Of a DNA stretch of 64,000 nt, positions 34,607-46,559 are shown in pieces. The notes under the pieces are model-generated. The model ran no database searches. It was not told the DNA's origin and saw only the letters and a program-made list of their open reading frames with translations. The translations under genes and the position numbers were made by a program. Positions within the stretch are counted from its first letter, which is position 1, and every line of letters begins with the position of its first letter. This DNA is from Dactylonectria macrodidyma (Eukaryota; Ascomycota; Sordariomycetes; Hypocreales; Nectriaceae): the NCBI GenBank assembly GCA_020744425.1, contig JAGMUV010000002.1, positions 4,880,501-4,944,500 of the forward strand, written 5' to 3'.

Positions 34607-37126
34607 GGCCTGTATCACTAGCCTTCGTTGAAGGCTTCGTATCGGGAAAGTTGGGTGGGGTGCGGAAGATGTAATTCCTAGGCCTGGGGCAATTACCAGG
34701 CAGGCATCTGGATGGCTAGATACCTAAGGTAAGGTATGTAGGTAAGGTAAGGTAGTTAGGTAATACGGAGTACTTGGGTCAGTGACGAGCAAGGATCCTC
34801 ACTGCTGTCTGTTGCCTTTTTTTTTTAAGTCATTGCTTCATAGTTTTCAAGATCAAGTTGGCCATAAGTTCAATACATCTAATTCCATACCTCAGTCTTC
34901 TCCGCTCCGGTGGCCAAAGTTCAATTTCATGGTCCAAGGCTCAGCACTGATCGAACCCAACAAGTTCCTCTTCTTCATACGAAGACCTGTTCAGTCGTTG
35001 TCGAATATCCCAAACGTCAGGAGGAATGGTGGGAGCCTGTAGATCATCTTCAAGATCTAGCCTCATTAGGTGGACTTCTTAACGACCCTTACTCATCTAC
35101 GCCTGGACCGCAAGAGATGCATTGGGGCGCCATATGCAGAACGGAGGGCCCACAATAACCTTTTGGGGCTGGGTGGTGAGAATGTAGACATATCGACAGG
35201 GTACAGAGTGCAGAGTGCAGAGTGCCTTGAGGGCATAGAGTACTTCGTAAAGGCCAAGTCATCACTCGTGTCCTCGCCAACTCTCACCGTATGCATCTGG
35301 CGGTGGCGTCGCGTTCCAGTGTTACAGACCGGAGCCACACCGACACTGCACACCGACTGCACAATGGCAGCGTCATTCTTGGAGGATAGTTCGTTTTTAC
35401 ATGTAAATAATGAGCTAATCCTGGTGTTACATGTCGCCACCGTGCATCGCAGGACTCAGCGTCGTCTGTGTGGCTCAGATTCGGACTCCCTCTGGACCAT
35501 CGCCAGGGACCCGACCGCACGGCATTGGTACCTATGTTAGAGTACGCGGCTTGGGCCGCGTCTCATGTATTTTCCACTGTCTGGCAATGATAACCTCAGT
35601 TTTCTGTAAAGTTTCTTCAACTTGCGGTTGCCCATGGTGGGAGTGTTGTGCAACACCAAGGTGACGTGGATGTGGTACACGTATAGTACATCTAAGAAGC
35701 GGCCAATCCCACCATTAACGCGAGAGCTAGACACAGTACGTACAGCGAGGCCAATGGGAAAAGGCGGTGATATGCCAACCGAGCTGAGGTTGCTGGGAAG
35801 GATTCCTGTGCAGAATTGTCAAGCCTGGTGTTGCGGCTCCGCGTAATCAAGGATTAGTCCCCCTCCTCCAGAAGCAGGGGTCTTGGAACTGCCCTACCTG
35901 CTCGCCTTGACTTCCGTGCCTTATCAATGTTGCGTTCCACCTCGCTGGTTCCCGGCGCTTACGAGCCTCGGCAACCAACATGTCGTCAATTAAACAACTA
36001 ACCAAACAGCCAAACATGGGAAAGGCCAGCACTCTTGCCACGGACCATCGGAAGTCACAACAGGCCAGCCGTCATCCTTGAATCTTCAAAAGTGCAGGTG
36101 CTTTGATGGGCGAGCCGCATCCCGTGACCTCTCTTCGCTGCACCGAAACGTATCAGCCGCATCCCATCCCACACGCCCTCTCCTCTGCTCAACCCAACCA
36201 AGCTACTCGTGGAGAAACTCAACCCATCACCCTAGTTGGGGCAGGTCCATGGGGCAGGTCCCTCGAGGAGAAATCGTCGCACCCCAGCATGATGAGGTGC
36301 GTCGGGAAACGTTGGCTCTCCCCAGCTGTTCAGGATTGGTTCAAGGTGGTCTCCCCTCATCAGCACACAAGGAACCTGCTCCCCGTTTTGATACATGTCC
36401 ATGTATTATGTTTCTCTAGCTCTCACAAGCATGTACCAGTTCCCTCGCATTTCTCTGGTCCGGTCCGATCCCTTGTCATGACCCCTGTTCCCTTTAGCTT
36501 GCTAAACCGCGAGCCCGAGCCATGGGTCACTCCGTTTCAATCCGACCTCTGGCTGTATCTTTAATTCTTCCATCGACGCACCCGACCTGTCCGAGCCTCT
36601 AGCCGGTTCCCGTTCCCCTTGGATCTGTTGCCCGACCTCATTTCTTTGCCTACACTGTCCATTCTTCGCGTAGTTGCTCGTCACACCGGCCCGGGAGACG
36701 GGTTGACACATTGTTCGCGCGAATGCCGAAGCCATGTTACCCGTACCCTGATTTTCCTCTGGTGTGTCTGCGGTAGCTGAGTTTTGTACCAGAAGTCTCA
36801 CATCGTACCTTAGTCTGAGCCAAAAGGTGCTTTGCTCAAGCTGAGGGACCTCCAGCTAAGACCTCTAACGAGGCCCGTTGTGCGGGTACCCGTCTCACCA
36901 CATCGCTGGTTGAGCGCAATTCATAAAAGTGAAGGACTCCGGATGTGTGCTCCCGGGGTCTCACTAAGGCTCTGCTTTAGCATTTCGAATTGCCCGATGG
37001 TCAGTGAGTCGGCGGCTGCCAGCATCACAGAAACGGGATTTGATCCTCCCCTCCAGGATTAAAGTACTTAAAGTATCCCAACTCATCCGTCAAGGATCCG
37101 AGCTTTTATTCCATCCAGCACCTAAA
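34607..37126. other. Divergent intergenic region between Pol III subunit and amidase genes
   Basis: About 2.5 kb. Next to the Pol III start (34720-34765) is a run of TAAGGTAAGGTA/GGTAGG-type short repeats ending in TACGGAGTAC. Near 35205-35225 a GCAGAGT string is repeated three times. Overlapping ORFs of 76-156 aa on both strands lack motifs, and none forms a plausible gene. Confidence 0.45.
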
Positions 37127-38685
37127 ATGACGAAGCCCTGGTCCCTCACTGCCTCTGAGGCGCTCGCCCAGATCAGATCCGGTAACCTCTCCGTCGTGGC
37201 CTATGCCAAGTCGCTTCTTGGTCGTATCGAACGGCGCAACAAAGCGGTGGGTGCTTGGGCGTATCTCGACGCGGAGGCTGTCGTCCAGCAAGCCAAAGAG
37301 TTGGACAAGGTGGCTGTAAATGAGAGAGGTCCGTTGCATGGGTTGCCCATCGCGGTAAAGGATGTTATTTACACTAAAGGCACACACGCATCTTCAGTAA
37401 CATGCAGTTCGAGCACTCACCTCAGAGATAGACATGCCAACACAGCACAACTCGCCACTGTACGAGGGAAGCTTCCCCAAGATCGACGCCGCCTCGGTCA
37501 AAATCCTGCGACACGCCGGCGCCCTCATCTTTGGTAACTTCCCCCCATGTCCACCAGTCAACCAGCGGTAACTCACCCCCACGCGCTTCCAGGTAAGACG
37601 ACGACGACCGAGTTCGCCGCTATCCACATCGGCCCGGGGACCCGCAACCCGCACGACCCAACCCGCACGCCCGGCGGCTCCTCAGCCGGCTCCGGAGCCG
37701 CCGTCAGTGACTTCCAGGCCCCCGTCGCCCTCGGCACGCAGACGGGCGGATCGACGATCCGGCCGGCCTCGTTCAATGGCATCTACGGCTTCAAGCCCAC
37801 GTGGAACGCCATCTCGCGCGAGGGCCAGAAGATCTACGCGCTGATCTTCGACACGCTGGGTCTTTACGCGCGCTGCGTCGACGACCTCATTCTACTCGCA
37901 GATGTCTTCGACTTAGAGGATGACGAGGAAGATATCAACCCCTTTCGCGGGGTCAAGGGCGCTCGCTTTGCTATCTGCAAGACCAGCGTCTGGCGCCACG
38001 CCGGCGAGGGCACCCACTCAGCCATGGCGCGCGCCGCAACACTGCTCCAAGCCAACGGGGCCATCGTCGAGCAACTCGACCTCGACGATGACTTTGCCCG
38101 CCTCGAGGAGTGGCACCACATCGTCCTACAGAGCGAGGGCCGCACGGCTTTTCTACCAGAGTACCGTGTCGGCCGGCACCAGATGCACAATGTCCTAGTC
38201 AACCACGTCGAGAACGTCGACAAGTGCAGCCGCAAGACCCAACTGGCTGCGATTGACGGCATGGCTGCGCTGAGGCCGCGCATGGACGAGATTGCTAGCC
38301 GCTATGCCGCCATCATCACGCCTAGCGTCCCGGACGAGGCGCCTGTTGGCCTCGAGAGCACAGGAAGCCATGTCTTTTGCAGTATGTGGACGGTTCGTAA
38401 TCCTTCTTTTTCTTTTTCTGTTCCCTCCCTTTGTATCCTAGCAACTCTTCCGTTCCGTCCCGGAATCGGTCCAGCCATTTGCTGGGCGAATGTGGGCTGA
38501 CATCATGACAGGCACTGCACAACCCGGTCTTAAATATCCCTGGCTTCCAAGGATCCAACGGCATGCCCATCGGAGTATCTCTAGTAGCACCGCGGTATCG
38601 TGACCGACACCTGTTGAAAGTCGGCAAGGCGGTGGGCGAGATCTTCGAGGCCGAGGGTGGGTGGAAGCCGCAGGTATATGAATGA
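37127..38685 (+). CDS. Amidase-signature family hydrolase
   Basis: Four exons: 37127-37379, 37432-37533, 37593-38392 and 38512-38685, encoding 442 aa. Intron 1 (52 bp) must use a GC donor (AAAG/GCACAC) and ATAG acceptor to give the family-typical VIYTKDMPTQHNSPLYEG; introns 2 and 3 (59 and 119 bp) are GT-AG. The Ser-cisSer-Lys triad is complete: Lys78 in GLPIAVKDV, cis-Ser148 in GGSSAGSG, and nucleophile Ser172 in GTQTGGSTIRPA. The enzyme should hydrolyse an amide or ester, but the signature family has many substrates (acetamide, fatty amides, Glu-tRNA). The protein is shorter than GatA-like or acetamidase members (about 500-550 aa). No targeting signal is seen. The substrate is unknown. Confidence 0.87.
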
Positions 38686-39394
38686 TCTGATGAGAAACGA
38701 GACGAGTTGAAGCGGAATAAGGCGATAGACCGGGAGGACAGATGACATTAGCTGCAATGCAGCGCAATCGAGACGACTTGTTAAAGGAGCCAGGGTCAGA
38801 CATTAAAGAGCGTGTAGTCTTCAATGACAACTCATTTGCTAGACCACCACTCAGAGAAGTTGATGTCTCTTCTAAAGCCGTACGTAAATTTGTTGAAACA
38901 TGACCTGGAGTGGGAATAGAGTGCAATACATTCTGAGAAAGGGTCTGATCAACTCACGTCAGAAACAGATACAAACAAATGATACGTTCAATCACAAAAA
39001 AATGCGCATAAATCAGAGATGCGATAGTTCGCATTGGCTCGAGTTCTCATATCCACTTTATTTATTTTCTCCATCAGGCCGTGGACGATTAGCCCTACTG
39101 GGAATACCATAATTACCCTGGCAACATCTCGCCCGATTACGGATCGCAATCCTGTTCGTAAATTCGCTGTTGCGCTCGATAAGGCACCCATAACCCCGTC
39201 ATGCGCTCGGTTTACATGTCATCCGCCACGTTGTGCCAAGGTCTAACAAGCTCTCAGCCAAGAACCCGAGATGTAGTAGAAGAAACAATGATAACGCCGA
39301 GGTTGTGAGTCAAGCCAGCACAAGAGGCATAGCTCGGTCATTTATTATCAAACATGGTGTAGAAAAACACTCAAGGTAGTACAGTCGTAGTGTC
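38686..39394. other. Short convergent intergenic region
   Basis: About 0.7 kb between the 3' ends of the amidase and CDP-DAG synthase genes. It will hold both 3' UTRs. No ORF or repeat of note. Confidence 0.4.
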
Positions 39395-41052
39395 TCACCG
39401 CTTCAGAGGCGTGAACTTGTCGATGCATTGCACGAACTGCAATAGTTGGTTAGCATTAGAAAGACACCAGGGAAAGGGGGGTCAACTCACTTCCGTAGGT
39501 ACGATGCCCTGGTTTCCGAGATAGAGACCCATGCTCTTGACGAGCTCAATCTGCTCATCAGCAGACAAGCTAGTGATGGCCGTCTCAAGGACGGTGCCGA
39601 GGTTGACCTTGTGCAGGGCGATGAAGGTGTGGTAGTACATGTACGCAAAGAAGCCCATGATAAATTGGCAATCCATGCGGTCGGTAATGCCACCGTGGCC
39701 AGGAATAGAGTCGCCAAAGTCCTTGATCTTGAAAGTACGCTTCAGGCCAGAGGCGAAGAAGCCGCCAAAGGGAGCGATGAGAGACGCAAAGGAAGCGAGG
39801 TTGAGGGCGTGAAGTTGTATGGGAGCAATAGTGACGGAGAAGTTGGTCTTCTGAGGAAGGAAAAAGAAGTCGGGCATGTGGTAAGTCTTGGGGTGGAACA
39901 CCGGGTTGGGGTCGCACTCGAGTCCTGTAAAGATGGTGGCACCAAGATCCTAAATTTCAAGTTAGAATCTACATTGCAAAAACGGGCGTTGGGTGTCTTA
40001 CATTGACGGGGCAAATGAAGTACTTAGAGCGCCCCATAATGTTAACGAGAACCATTCCAACCAGAATGGTCATGATCCAGGCGCCAACGAAGCCCTCGAC
40101 CGTCTTCTTCGGGGAAAGCTTGATGAGCTGTGTACGGCCAAAGGCAATTCCGCAGATGTAGGCAAAGATATCGTTCGTTATGACGAGAGCGGCGGGCAGG
40201 AAGAACCAGAACATGCCCTCGAAGACGTTGTTCATGACGAAGTGGGCCTGGACTACAATGAGGTACAGAGCCATGTGTGTCCAAGCAAAGTTGGTAAACT
40301 GGAACTTGTAGTTGCCCGCTTGCAGGGAAGCAACGAAGCAGACGAAACCTACGCCGTCAGGTTAGTTTGGCTCGGAGGAAGCTCGACTGCAGACGACTCA
40401 CCAAATACGTAAAGAATGAAGCTGATGAAGCGATGGTGGGTGGCCAGAGGAAGCAGCACCCTGTCGACAAGGACAATGTGCTTGAAGTAGTAGATGACAG
40501 TCTCGCCGTAGAGGAAGTACATGGTAGTCGCAAGCCAGTACCAGTTGAGGCTCTTGGTCGATCGCAGGGAACGGGCGCGGCTGGGGACGTTGGCAATGGC
40601 AATAACCTCCTTGAAGGACACGATTTGGACGGCCGTGATAATCGTGATGATGTAGATGTGGCCCATAAAGAGGGCAGTGAAGAAGAGGCCAAACATGACA
40701 AAAGTCCAGAATGTGCGGGTGACAAAGTTGGCCTTCTTCTTCTCGTACTCGGCCTGCTTGTCGGCGGCAGTCGGGGGCTTCTGCAATACAGCAACAGCAT
40801 CCATGGTTAGCTTGGTTCAAATTCGGTTGCGGTAAGATCGCGCATGGTAATTTGGAGACATGGTGTTGATGACGTTATTTCGTCACCAGTTTCGACGGCA
40901 CGTACCTCGTTGACGGTTGCGAGTTGGGATTGAGCCTTGACCTTGGGCGACTGGCCGCCCTCATCGCTCATATCGCTGAAGCTTGATCGTCGTCCATCAG
41001 AGCCATTCTGGCTGCGGTTGGGGAATCTAACCCCTCTCTTTGGCCGGGCCAT
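39395..41052 (-). CDS. CDS1: Phosphatidate cytidylyltransferase (CDP-diacylglycerol synthase)
   Basis: Five exons, 41052-40906, 40780-40402, 40348-40002, 39949-39491 and 39436-39395, encode 457 aa; introns are 125, 53, 52 and 54 bp. The enzyme makes CDP-diacylglycerol from phosphatidate and CTP in the ER membrane, the precursor of PI, PS and cardiolipin. The signature of the family is complete at about residues 358-386: SGLKRTFKIKDFGDSIPGHG followed by GITDRMDCQ. Several hydrophobic helices precede it, with FGRTQLIKLSPKKTVEGFVG as a second conserved block. The hydrophilic Ser-rich N-terminus (about 50 aa) is encoded by exon 1. Length matches yeast Cds1. An ATG inside intron 1 (40804) could allow a shorter product if the first intron is retained, but this would be a different N-terminus. 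Confidence 0.96.
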
Positions 41053-42923
41053 TGTGAGGTTGTGGTGGGTCGTGGGAGGTGTAGGGAGCGATGAGATTCT
41101 GCGCTTTCGCCGTTACAACGTAGTTTCAGCAACCTTTATCGGGTGAACTCTCGCGGATCGGCTGACGGGCGTCGTATGAGGGTTGTATCGTCAGTTATCG
41201 TCGTCGTCACGGCGGCTGTGTCGCGCGACTGCGGCAGGCTCGGAAGATGAAGTAGGGGCAAACAGAATTCGGAGCTTGCGGCCGGGGGTTAAGCTGAGCT
41301 GACAGGATCCCGGAGACAACGGGCCGGCGTCTTCGGTGTCGAGGCGACGAGAGCGAAAGCGAAAGCTGAGGTCCGCGAAAGAGCCACGAGCGGGATGTCG
41401 GGCTCGGAAGAGGAGGGACTTGGGGTCAAGAAGTTGGTTGATGACGACGGGAAAAGTTGGACGAGGGTGGCCGTTTCCCAATGTGGGTGGTGGGTTTTGC
41501 GCTGTTGCTGACACTGGTGCTGGCGCTGGCGTCGACGCTTGCGCTTGGTTCAAGCAGCCTAAAAAGCCCTGGGCGGAGCGGAGCTCTGAAGGTGGTACGT
41601 AGCGTAGTAGGGGGCACGCGGCTGTGGCTGCACCTTTCCGGGGATTTCAGTGGACAGATGGGCCTGGGAATGCCCTGTAAAGAGCTAAAAGTGCAGCAAG
41701 TGCCCCAGCGCGTCATCGGAACATATCTCTCACAGCCGCCAATCGGGGTCTTGATGACTTCTACAACGCCGCACAGGGTCTGGTTCGGTAATTGCTCGCC
41801 GGAGTTTGATCTCAGACTCGGCACCTGGAACTCTTCCGACCGGCCACGGTGATAAGATACACAAAAAGACGCTGGAGGCCTTAGACTGGTCCGCATATGC
41901 CGGAGTGAGTATTGGCTACTGCTATGCCCAGCATCGATGCCTTACCTGGGCGGAGAAGCCGACCAAAGACATGGGCGACGCAGGGGCTGATTAGATGTGG
42001 GACTCGGCCCAGTTGCTGTTGCACTGTCCGCGCCAAGAAGCAATGCGGAACCAGTGAAGAGATCTGTTGAGAGACAGAGAGATCTGCGGAGTCAATACGG
42101 ATATCTGTCAAAGAAGACAGAGGCATCAATCTAATACTTTCTGAGTCGTATTCATCGACCTCTTGATAGGCTACTAGCTGGTGTCGAATTTCGAGGTAAA
42201 TGCACCCACACAGCCATCATGTTGCATTCAGATGCCACATGGTGCCTCGCTGCAACCCGCCCTAGCTCCGTAGGTCTGACCGTGACGTCGTGTGATGAGC
42301 AACGCTTTGCTTCCAGCTCGCCTGCTGGCACGTTGCCTCTAACTTCCATCCATTCTTCTGCGGGCATGAAAGCGCCAAGCGGGTAATTTGCGAATCCGCT
42401 GGAGCCGGGTATCCAGTGTGCCCCGGACAAGGTCCCCACAACTTTCTCCTGCTTGTCGGTTCTGTTTCTCCTCGCTTCCACGCTGCTTCTACTGTTGAGC
42501 TGTGGCTGACACGACCAGTGAGGGGTACTTCGTATTCCAGAGCTACCTATCTCATTGCGTCTTGGTCAAGGGTTCTTCAAGATAAGATACGCGCGAAGTC
42601 CGCAACGACCAAGATGTTCTGTGACTGGGACGTCGATGACGCAGCTGGTACTTTCACATGCTTCCATTTGCGGAAAAGGAGGGCGGAGATCCACACACAC
42701 AAGCTGCGCCACAACCATCTCCAAATTCAATCTTGATTCATTGCGAACCAGCTTCAGCCACACCTTAGGCCGGGGATCCCGCACGTGATATCGCGACGCG
42801 TTTCTTCATGGCCCTGGCTTTGCCTCGCGCAACGCTGCCTACTCTCGAACGAGGCGTCGGGTGACAATACTCTCAGACTGCCTCGCTCAATGGAGCTTTT
42901 CCAGTTGTACCAGTCCATGAGCC
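41053..42923. other. Divergent intergenic region between CDS1 and uvsD-like genes
   Basis: About 1.9 kb. A GC-rich open stretch on the minus strand (41191-41553, up to about 150 codons without a usable ATG) has no family likeness. The right end carries CACGTG (42782-42787) and ACGCGT (42796-42801) shortly before the uvsD-like start codon. Confidence 0.4.
42796..42801. promoter_or_regulatory. ACGCGT (MluI cell-cycle box-like) before the uvsD-like gene
   Basis: A single palindromic ACGCGT lies 123 bp before the ATG of the ATRIP homologue. MBF-type factors bind ACGCGT in yeasts and drive G1/S and DNA-damage genes. A single hexamer is weak evidence. Confidence 0.25.
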
Positions 42924-45333
42924 ATGGATCTAGACGAATTTTCCGACGATGGCCTTGACGACCTCCCCGATAACGCCCTCCAAGAGCTCGAAAACAATGC
43001 CATCCAGCTTACCCAAGCCCACCGAAAAGGCCCATCCCAGCCATCTGAATCTGTCTACCCCGATGCCATTTGGGTTGAAGATGATGATCTCGATACCACA
43101 GAAGTGACCAATGATGTTGGTGAGCCTGTTGGGAGGCCAGTAGTGGATAATACGCTCCAGCAGTATTCGCAGCAGCAGCATCAACACCAAGAACCTCGAC
43201 GATCCGTACCCCCTGTTCCCAACCCACGATGGGACCCGATGATTCATCCTGCCACGAGGCAGCCCGTAGCGCAGGCACCTCGAACACACAATGCCGCGAA
43301 CACAAACCAGCCCATGTACACATCGCAGCAGTTTCAGTCCCAATCGGCAAATGTCCACCGTCCTCAAAACAGCCAGATCCCTCGGCCAGGACTTACATCG
43401 AACCCTTACATTCCCTCCCAAAGCCAACCTGGAGATGTCGTCTCAGCCCTACAGCAGCGGCTGCGGGCACTCGAAGCCGAACTCAACGCTGCCCGTGGAG
43501 AGGTGTCAATCATCCGAGCCAACTCAACCAAATCCCAACTACAGCATGACGCCGAGGTAGCTCGCCTCAAGAAGCTCAACGCCGAACAGTTGAGCCGACA
43601 GGAAAGAATCGCGGAAGCTGCCGTTGTCGCTGAGAAAAATGCCAATACGGAACTGCAATTTCTGCAAAGAGATCTGAGGGAAGTTAACGACCGCACTCGG
43701 AGAAAAGATACAGGTCTGGCTACAGCTGCAGGGTCAGGCTTAACAACCCCGAAAAAGGCATCCAAGACGTGGCGTGTTGCCGATGGTTTTGATGAGATGG
43801 ATATTGTCTTGAGTCCGAGCAAGGGCCAGGGTCGTCACAAGAATGCCAGTTCAGTTGCTGCCAATGTGGGCGAGAGAACGCCAACTAAGGGCAAACGAAA
43901 GCGCCCAGCCGTCGACAGTCCGGTCATGGCCTTAGACACGCATATGGGCGACATCGATGCTATCGACAAGGAGCCTGAGCCTGCTGCTCCACAGCCTCCC
44001 ATTGTGATTTCTGCACCACCGGGTCTCCCCTTTGAGGTTTGTGGAAATGTGATCATTTCTCTACATTTCACTAACAAATGTCAAGTTCTTACAACTCGTC
44101 TTAGACCACGGCTCTTTTCTCGACCAGCCTCCCACATTTGAGGTTTTGTCTCGATTCTCGTTCTCGTCTGAACCCGAAACCTCTTTCGCGGCCTACTTTT
44201 TCAAGAAGGTCCCCGTCATGGGCAATCCTCACCGACCCATACAGTTGCTGGTGGACTTTGCACATTTCGTAGTACAAATATGGACTCGGTGCTCAGACGA
44301 GCAATACTGGGAGCCCATCAAGTACCTCGTTGCCCTCGTGGCATTCACATTTCAACTTCAAGCAACTGAGGTTGCACCTTGGATTCTCACAGATCTAGCA
44401 CCCGTTGCTCAAGCCACCATTTGCACGCTGGCCGAATGGAGGCACCGATTCTCTGATGAAGAGCGTGCCAAAGACGTGCGATTCAAGCTGCTGGAGGAAC
44501 ACATCAATATCACCGACATTTTATCCTTGCTTTACACAACGTCTCTAACATGCGCCACAGCCATGGAGGAAACGGAGACGGGGTTTGAATCCAAGGCAGC
44601 ACATTTTTGGAAGCACATCTCACTTGACTTGCCACTTATGCTGCTTACTCCCAAACAAGAGCTCGCCGACATTCTTGGCATACTTGACCTTCTAGCAACA
44701 TCTGCCTTGCCACATTCGATTGGTCCAATTACGAAGGAAAAAGATCCTCCTTTCGTCGCGCGCATGATCATTGACAAAGTCGCATCCAAGTTGACGGAAT
44801 TTCCACATTCGGCTACCACGCCGGCTGAAAAACGCAGCTTGCGGCTTGCCACTTTACGGGCGTTGATGGCGTTTGCAAGGTATGAGTTTGGTGCAGTACA
44901 GCTAGCATCGCACAACACTGCCCTGGCCCGTCTGGTCATCTGTCTAAGTTCGTCCATCGACGAGCTATATGATCAGCCTATTCCCTTGAGCATTCTACCA
45001 GACCTCTCCGGGAGTGGCGGGTTGGAGACACATCCACCAACTGACTCTTCTTCCGAGCTCTATCGCATAATTTCCCAATGTGTCCATCTCATCCACGTTC
45101 TGGTGACTGGTCCCCACACTGCGTCTCTGGCCGACATCAGCCAGAAGCTCTCCTTGGCACATGGCGGAAACCAGCGATACTTGCTTGCTCTCGGTAGGCT
45201 AGCCTTTGTGGAGGAAGATCTAGTAATGGAGTCAGGAATCGACGAGGACACGATTGAGGCAGCTGCTGAGTTGCTCGAGCTTGCGGTCACGCCTGATGAG
45301 GGAGAGGTTGTGAGTGAAGCGTTTGTGATGTGA
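42924..45333 (+). CDS. uvsD: UvsD/Rad26-type (ATRIP) DNA damage checkpoint protein
   Basis: Two exons, 42924-44036 and 44086-45333, encode 786 aa with a 49-bp intron whose splicing gives PFEFLQLVLDHGSF. The protein partners the ATR kinase and recruits it to RPA-coated single-stranded DNA in the nucleus. An acidic N-terminus (MDLDEFSDDGLDDLPDNAL) is followed by a Gln/Pro-rich linker and a coiled coil at about residues 170-260 containing ELQFLQRDLREVNDRTRRKD, the segment most typical of the fungal UvsD/Rad26 group. A Lys/Arg-rich stretch (KGKRKRPA) may be a nuclear signal. The C-terminal half is a long alpha-helical, HEAT-like region. Overall size is near that of Aspergillus UvsD. The call rests on recalled family likeness. 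Confidence 0.82.
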
Positions 45334-45809
45334 AGATCCAACGCTACACAGTGGTCGGGGTGGGTTACAAAGTGGCATAGGGAAACGGCATCAAAAGGCG
45401 CTTGGGTGAAAGGACATCATTTTCAAGGGGCTGGTTATGGATATCAACGATGTCATGTACAGGTCAGGAGGGTATAGGTTACGGGAGCTGATTCAAAGGT
45501 ATTTAGGCACCATCCCGCAATGAATATTGGCCGAGATAGAGCCGATTGCGACTTCACTTACAAAACCGTACTGCGTCCACGAAAGAGAACCATGGTATCC
45601 AAGTGATCAGACAGGCGACTCACTGTAGCATCGTTTTTCATGCTGTCAACATGCCTCTTACATATTCATCATCTTTTCATTGCTTTCTCTCCATCCATGT
45701 CTGTCAACATGTACCAGACTCACTGTTTCAGTTGAAAGAAACGTGAACATGATCCCTATTTAATGATTAGCAATGCCATCAGATGACATGATATGAGCAG
45801 GACTGCAAC
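45334..45809. other. Convergent 3' intergenic region
   Basis: About 0.5 kb between the uvsD-like stop and the stop of the minus-strand secreted protein. Probable 3' UTRs only. Confidence 0.4.
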
Positions 45810-46559
45810 TTACCAGTGGTTCGCGGTCAGCGACTTTCGGTCGTTCATGCTGCGCCACTTGGTCCACGACTTGGTCTTCTTATCGGCAGAGTATTCCCAG
45901 ATTCTCTGGCCCCAGATGACGTACTTGACGTTGAGGGCGGCACGGTGGTTCATGACCCACTCGGCAATGTCCTGGCCGGAGATGGTGGCTTTCTGGAGTA
46001 TACAAGTCAGCGTGGTTCTACTCAACACTACAGCAAGCAAGCAAGCACTTACACTACCAGCGTCGGAAATCATAAAGTCAATGGCCCTTCCGCAGCAGTG
46101 ATCCGACGTAGAGCATGAGCATTTAGGTCGGTAGCAGCCAATCTCGCGCACGCGACCCGGCCAAGCGGCGACAACCTTCTGCGCGCCCTTGACGGCAACA
46201 GCCTTGCAGACACCCACAGACGGAATCTTGGGCACCTTGTACCCGCCGAACCCGCGAGCCGACGAGCTGCAGCACTTGAACTGCGAGGGGCCGGGACACT
46301 GGTTCGACTTGGAGCTGCCGGCGCAGTCGGAGATCCAGCGGCAGTTGCCCCCGGAGCCGCAGGCCGGCTTGGAGCAGCATTTGACGTTGGCTGGGTCTTT
46401 GGGGCAGGCGCCCGAGATGGTGACGCCGCCGGATTTGGAGCATGTCGAGGTTGTCACGCATACGCCTGCGTAGCCGTTTTTGCCGTAGCAGGGCTCGTTG
46501 ACGGCTGCGTGGGCGGTGACGGCGAGGAGGGTGAGGAGGGATGTGATGGAGAAGAGCAT
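45810..46559 (-). CDS. Secreted Cys-rich protein with peptidase M15/Hedgehog-fold-like domain
   Basis: Two exons, 46559-46053 and 45992-45810, encode 229 aa; the intron is 60 bp (GTAAGT/CCAG). The frame stays open through the intron and upstream, but the start is set at 46559 because a clean signal peptide (MLFSITSLLTLLAVTAHA) begins there. Two small Cys-rich modules follow (residues about 24-67 and 68-98, each ending in CC), like the N-terminal modules of fungal secreted muramidases. The C-terminal domain contains SDHCCGRAIDF with His154 and Asp161, matching the S-x-H-x-x-G-x-A-x-D zinc motif of M15/LAS peptidases, and ends in NHW with His228 as a possible third ligand. It probably acts outside the cell, perhaps on bacterial or fungal wall material. 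Activity is inferred. Confidence 0.75.
   Translation of the reverse strand: MLFSITSLLTLLAVTAHAAVNEPCYGKNGYAGVCVTTSTCSKSGGVTISGACPKDPANVKCCSKPACGSGGNCRWISDCAGSSKSNQCPGPSQFKCCSSSARGFGGYKVPKIPSVGVCKAVAVKGAQKVVAAWPGRVREIGCYRPKCSCSTSDHCCGRAIDFMISDAGSVSACLLAVVLSRTTLTCILQKATISGQDIAEWVMNHRAALNVKYVIWGQRIWEYSADKKTKSWTKWRSMNDRKSLTANHW

Noticed and set aside
41191..41553. GC-rich minus-strand frame upstream of CDS1
   Set aside because: No ATG start, no family likeness; lies where the divergent promoters of CDS1 and uvsD are expected.
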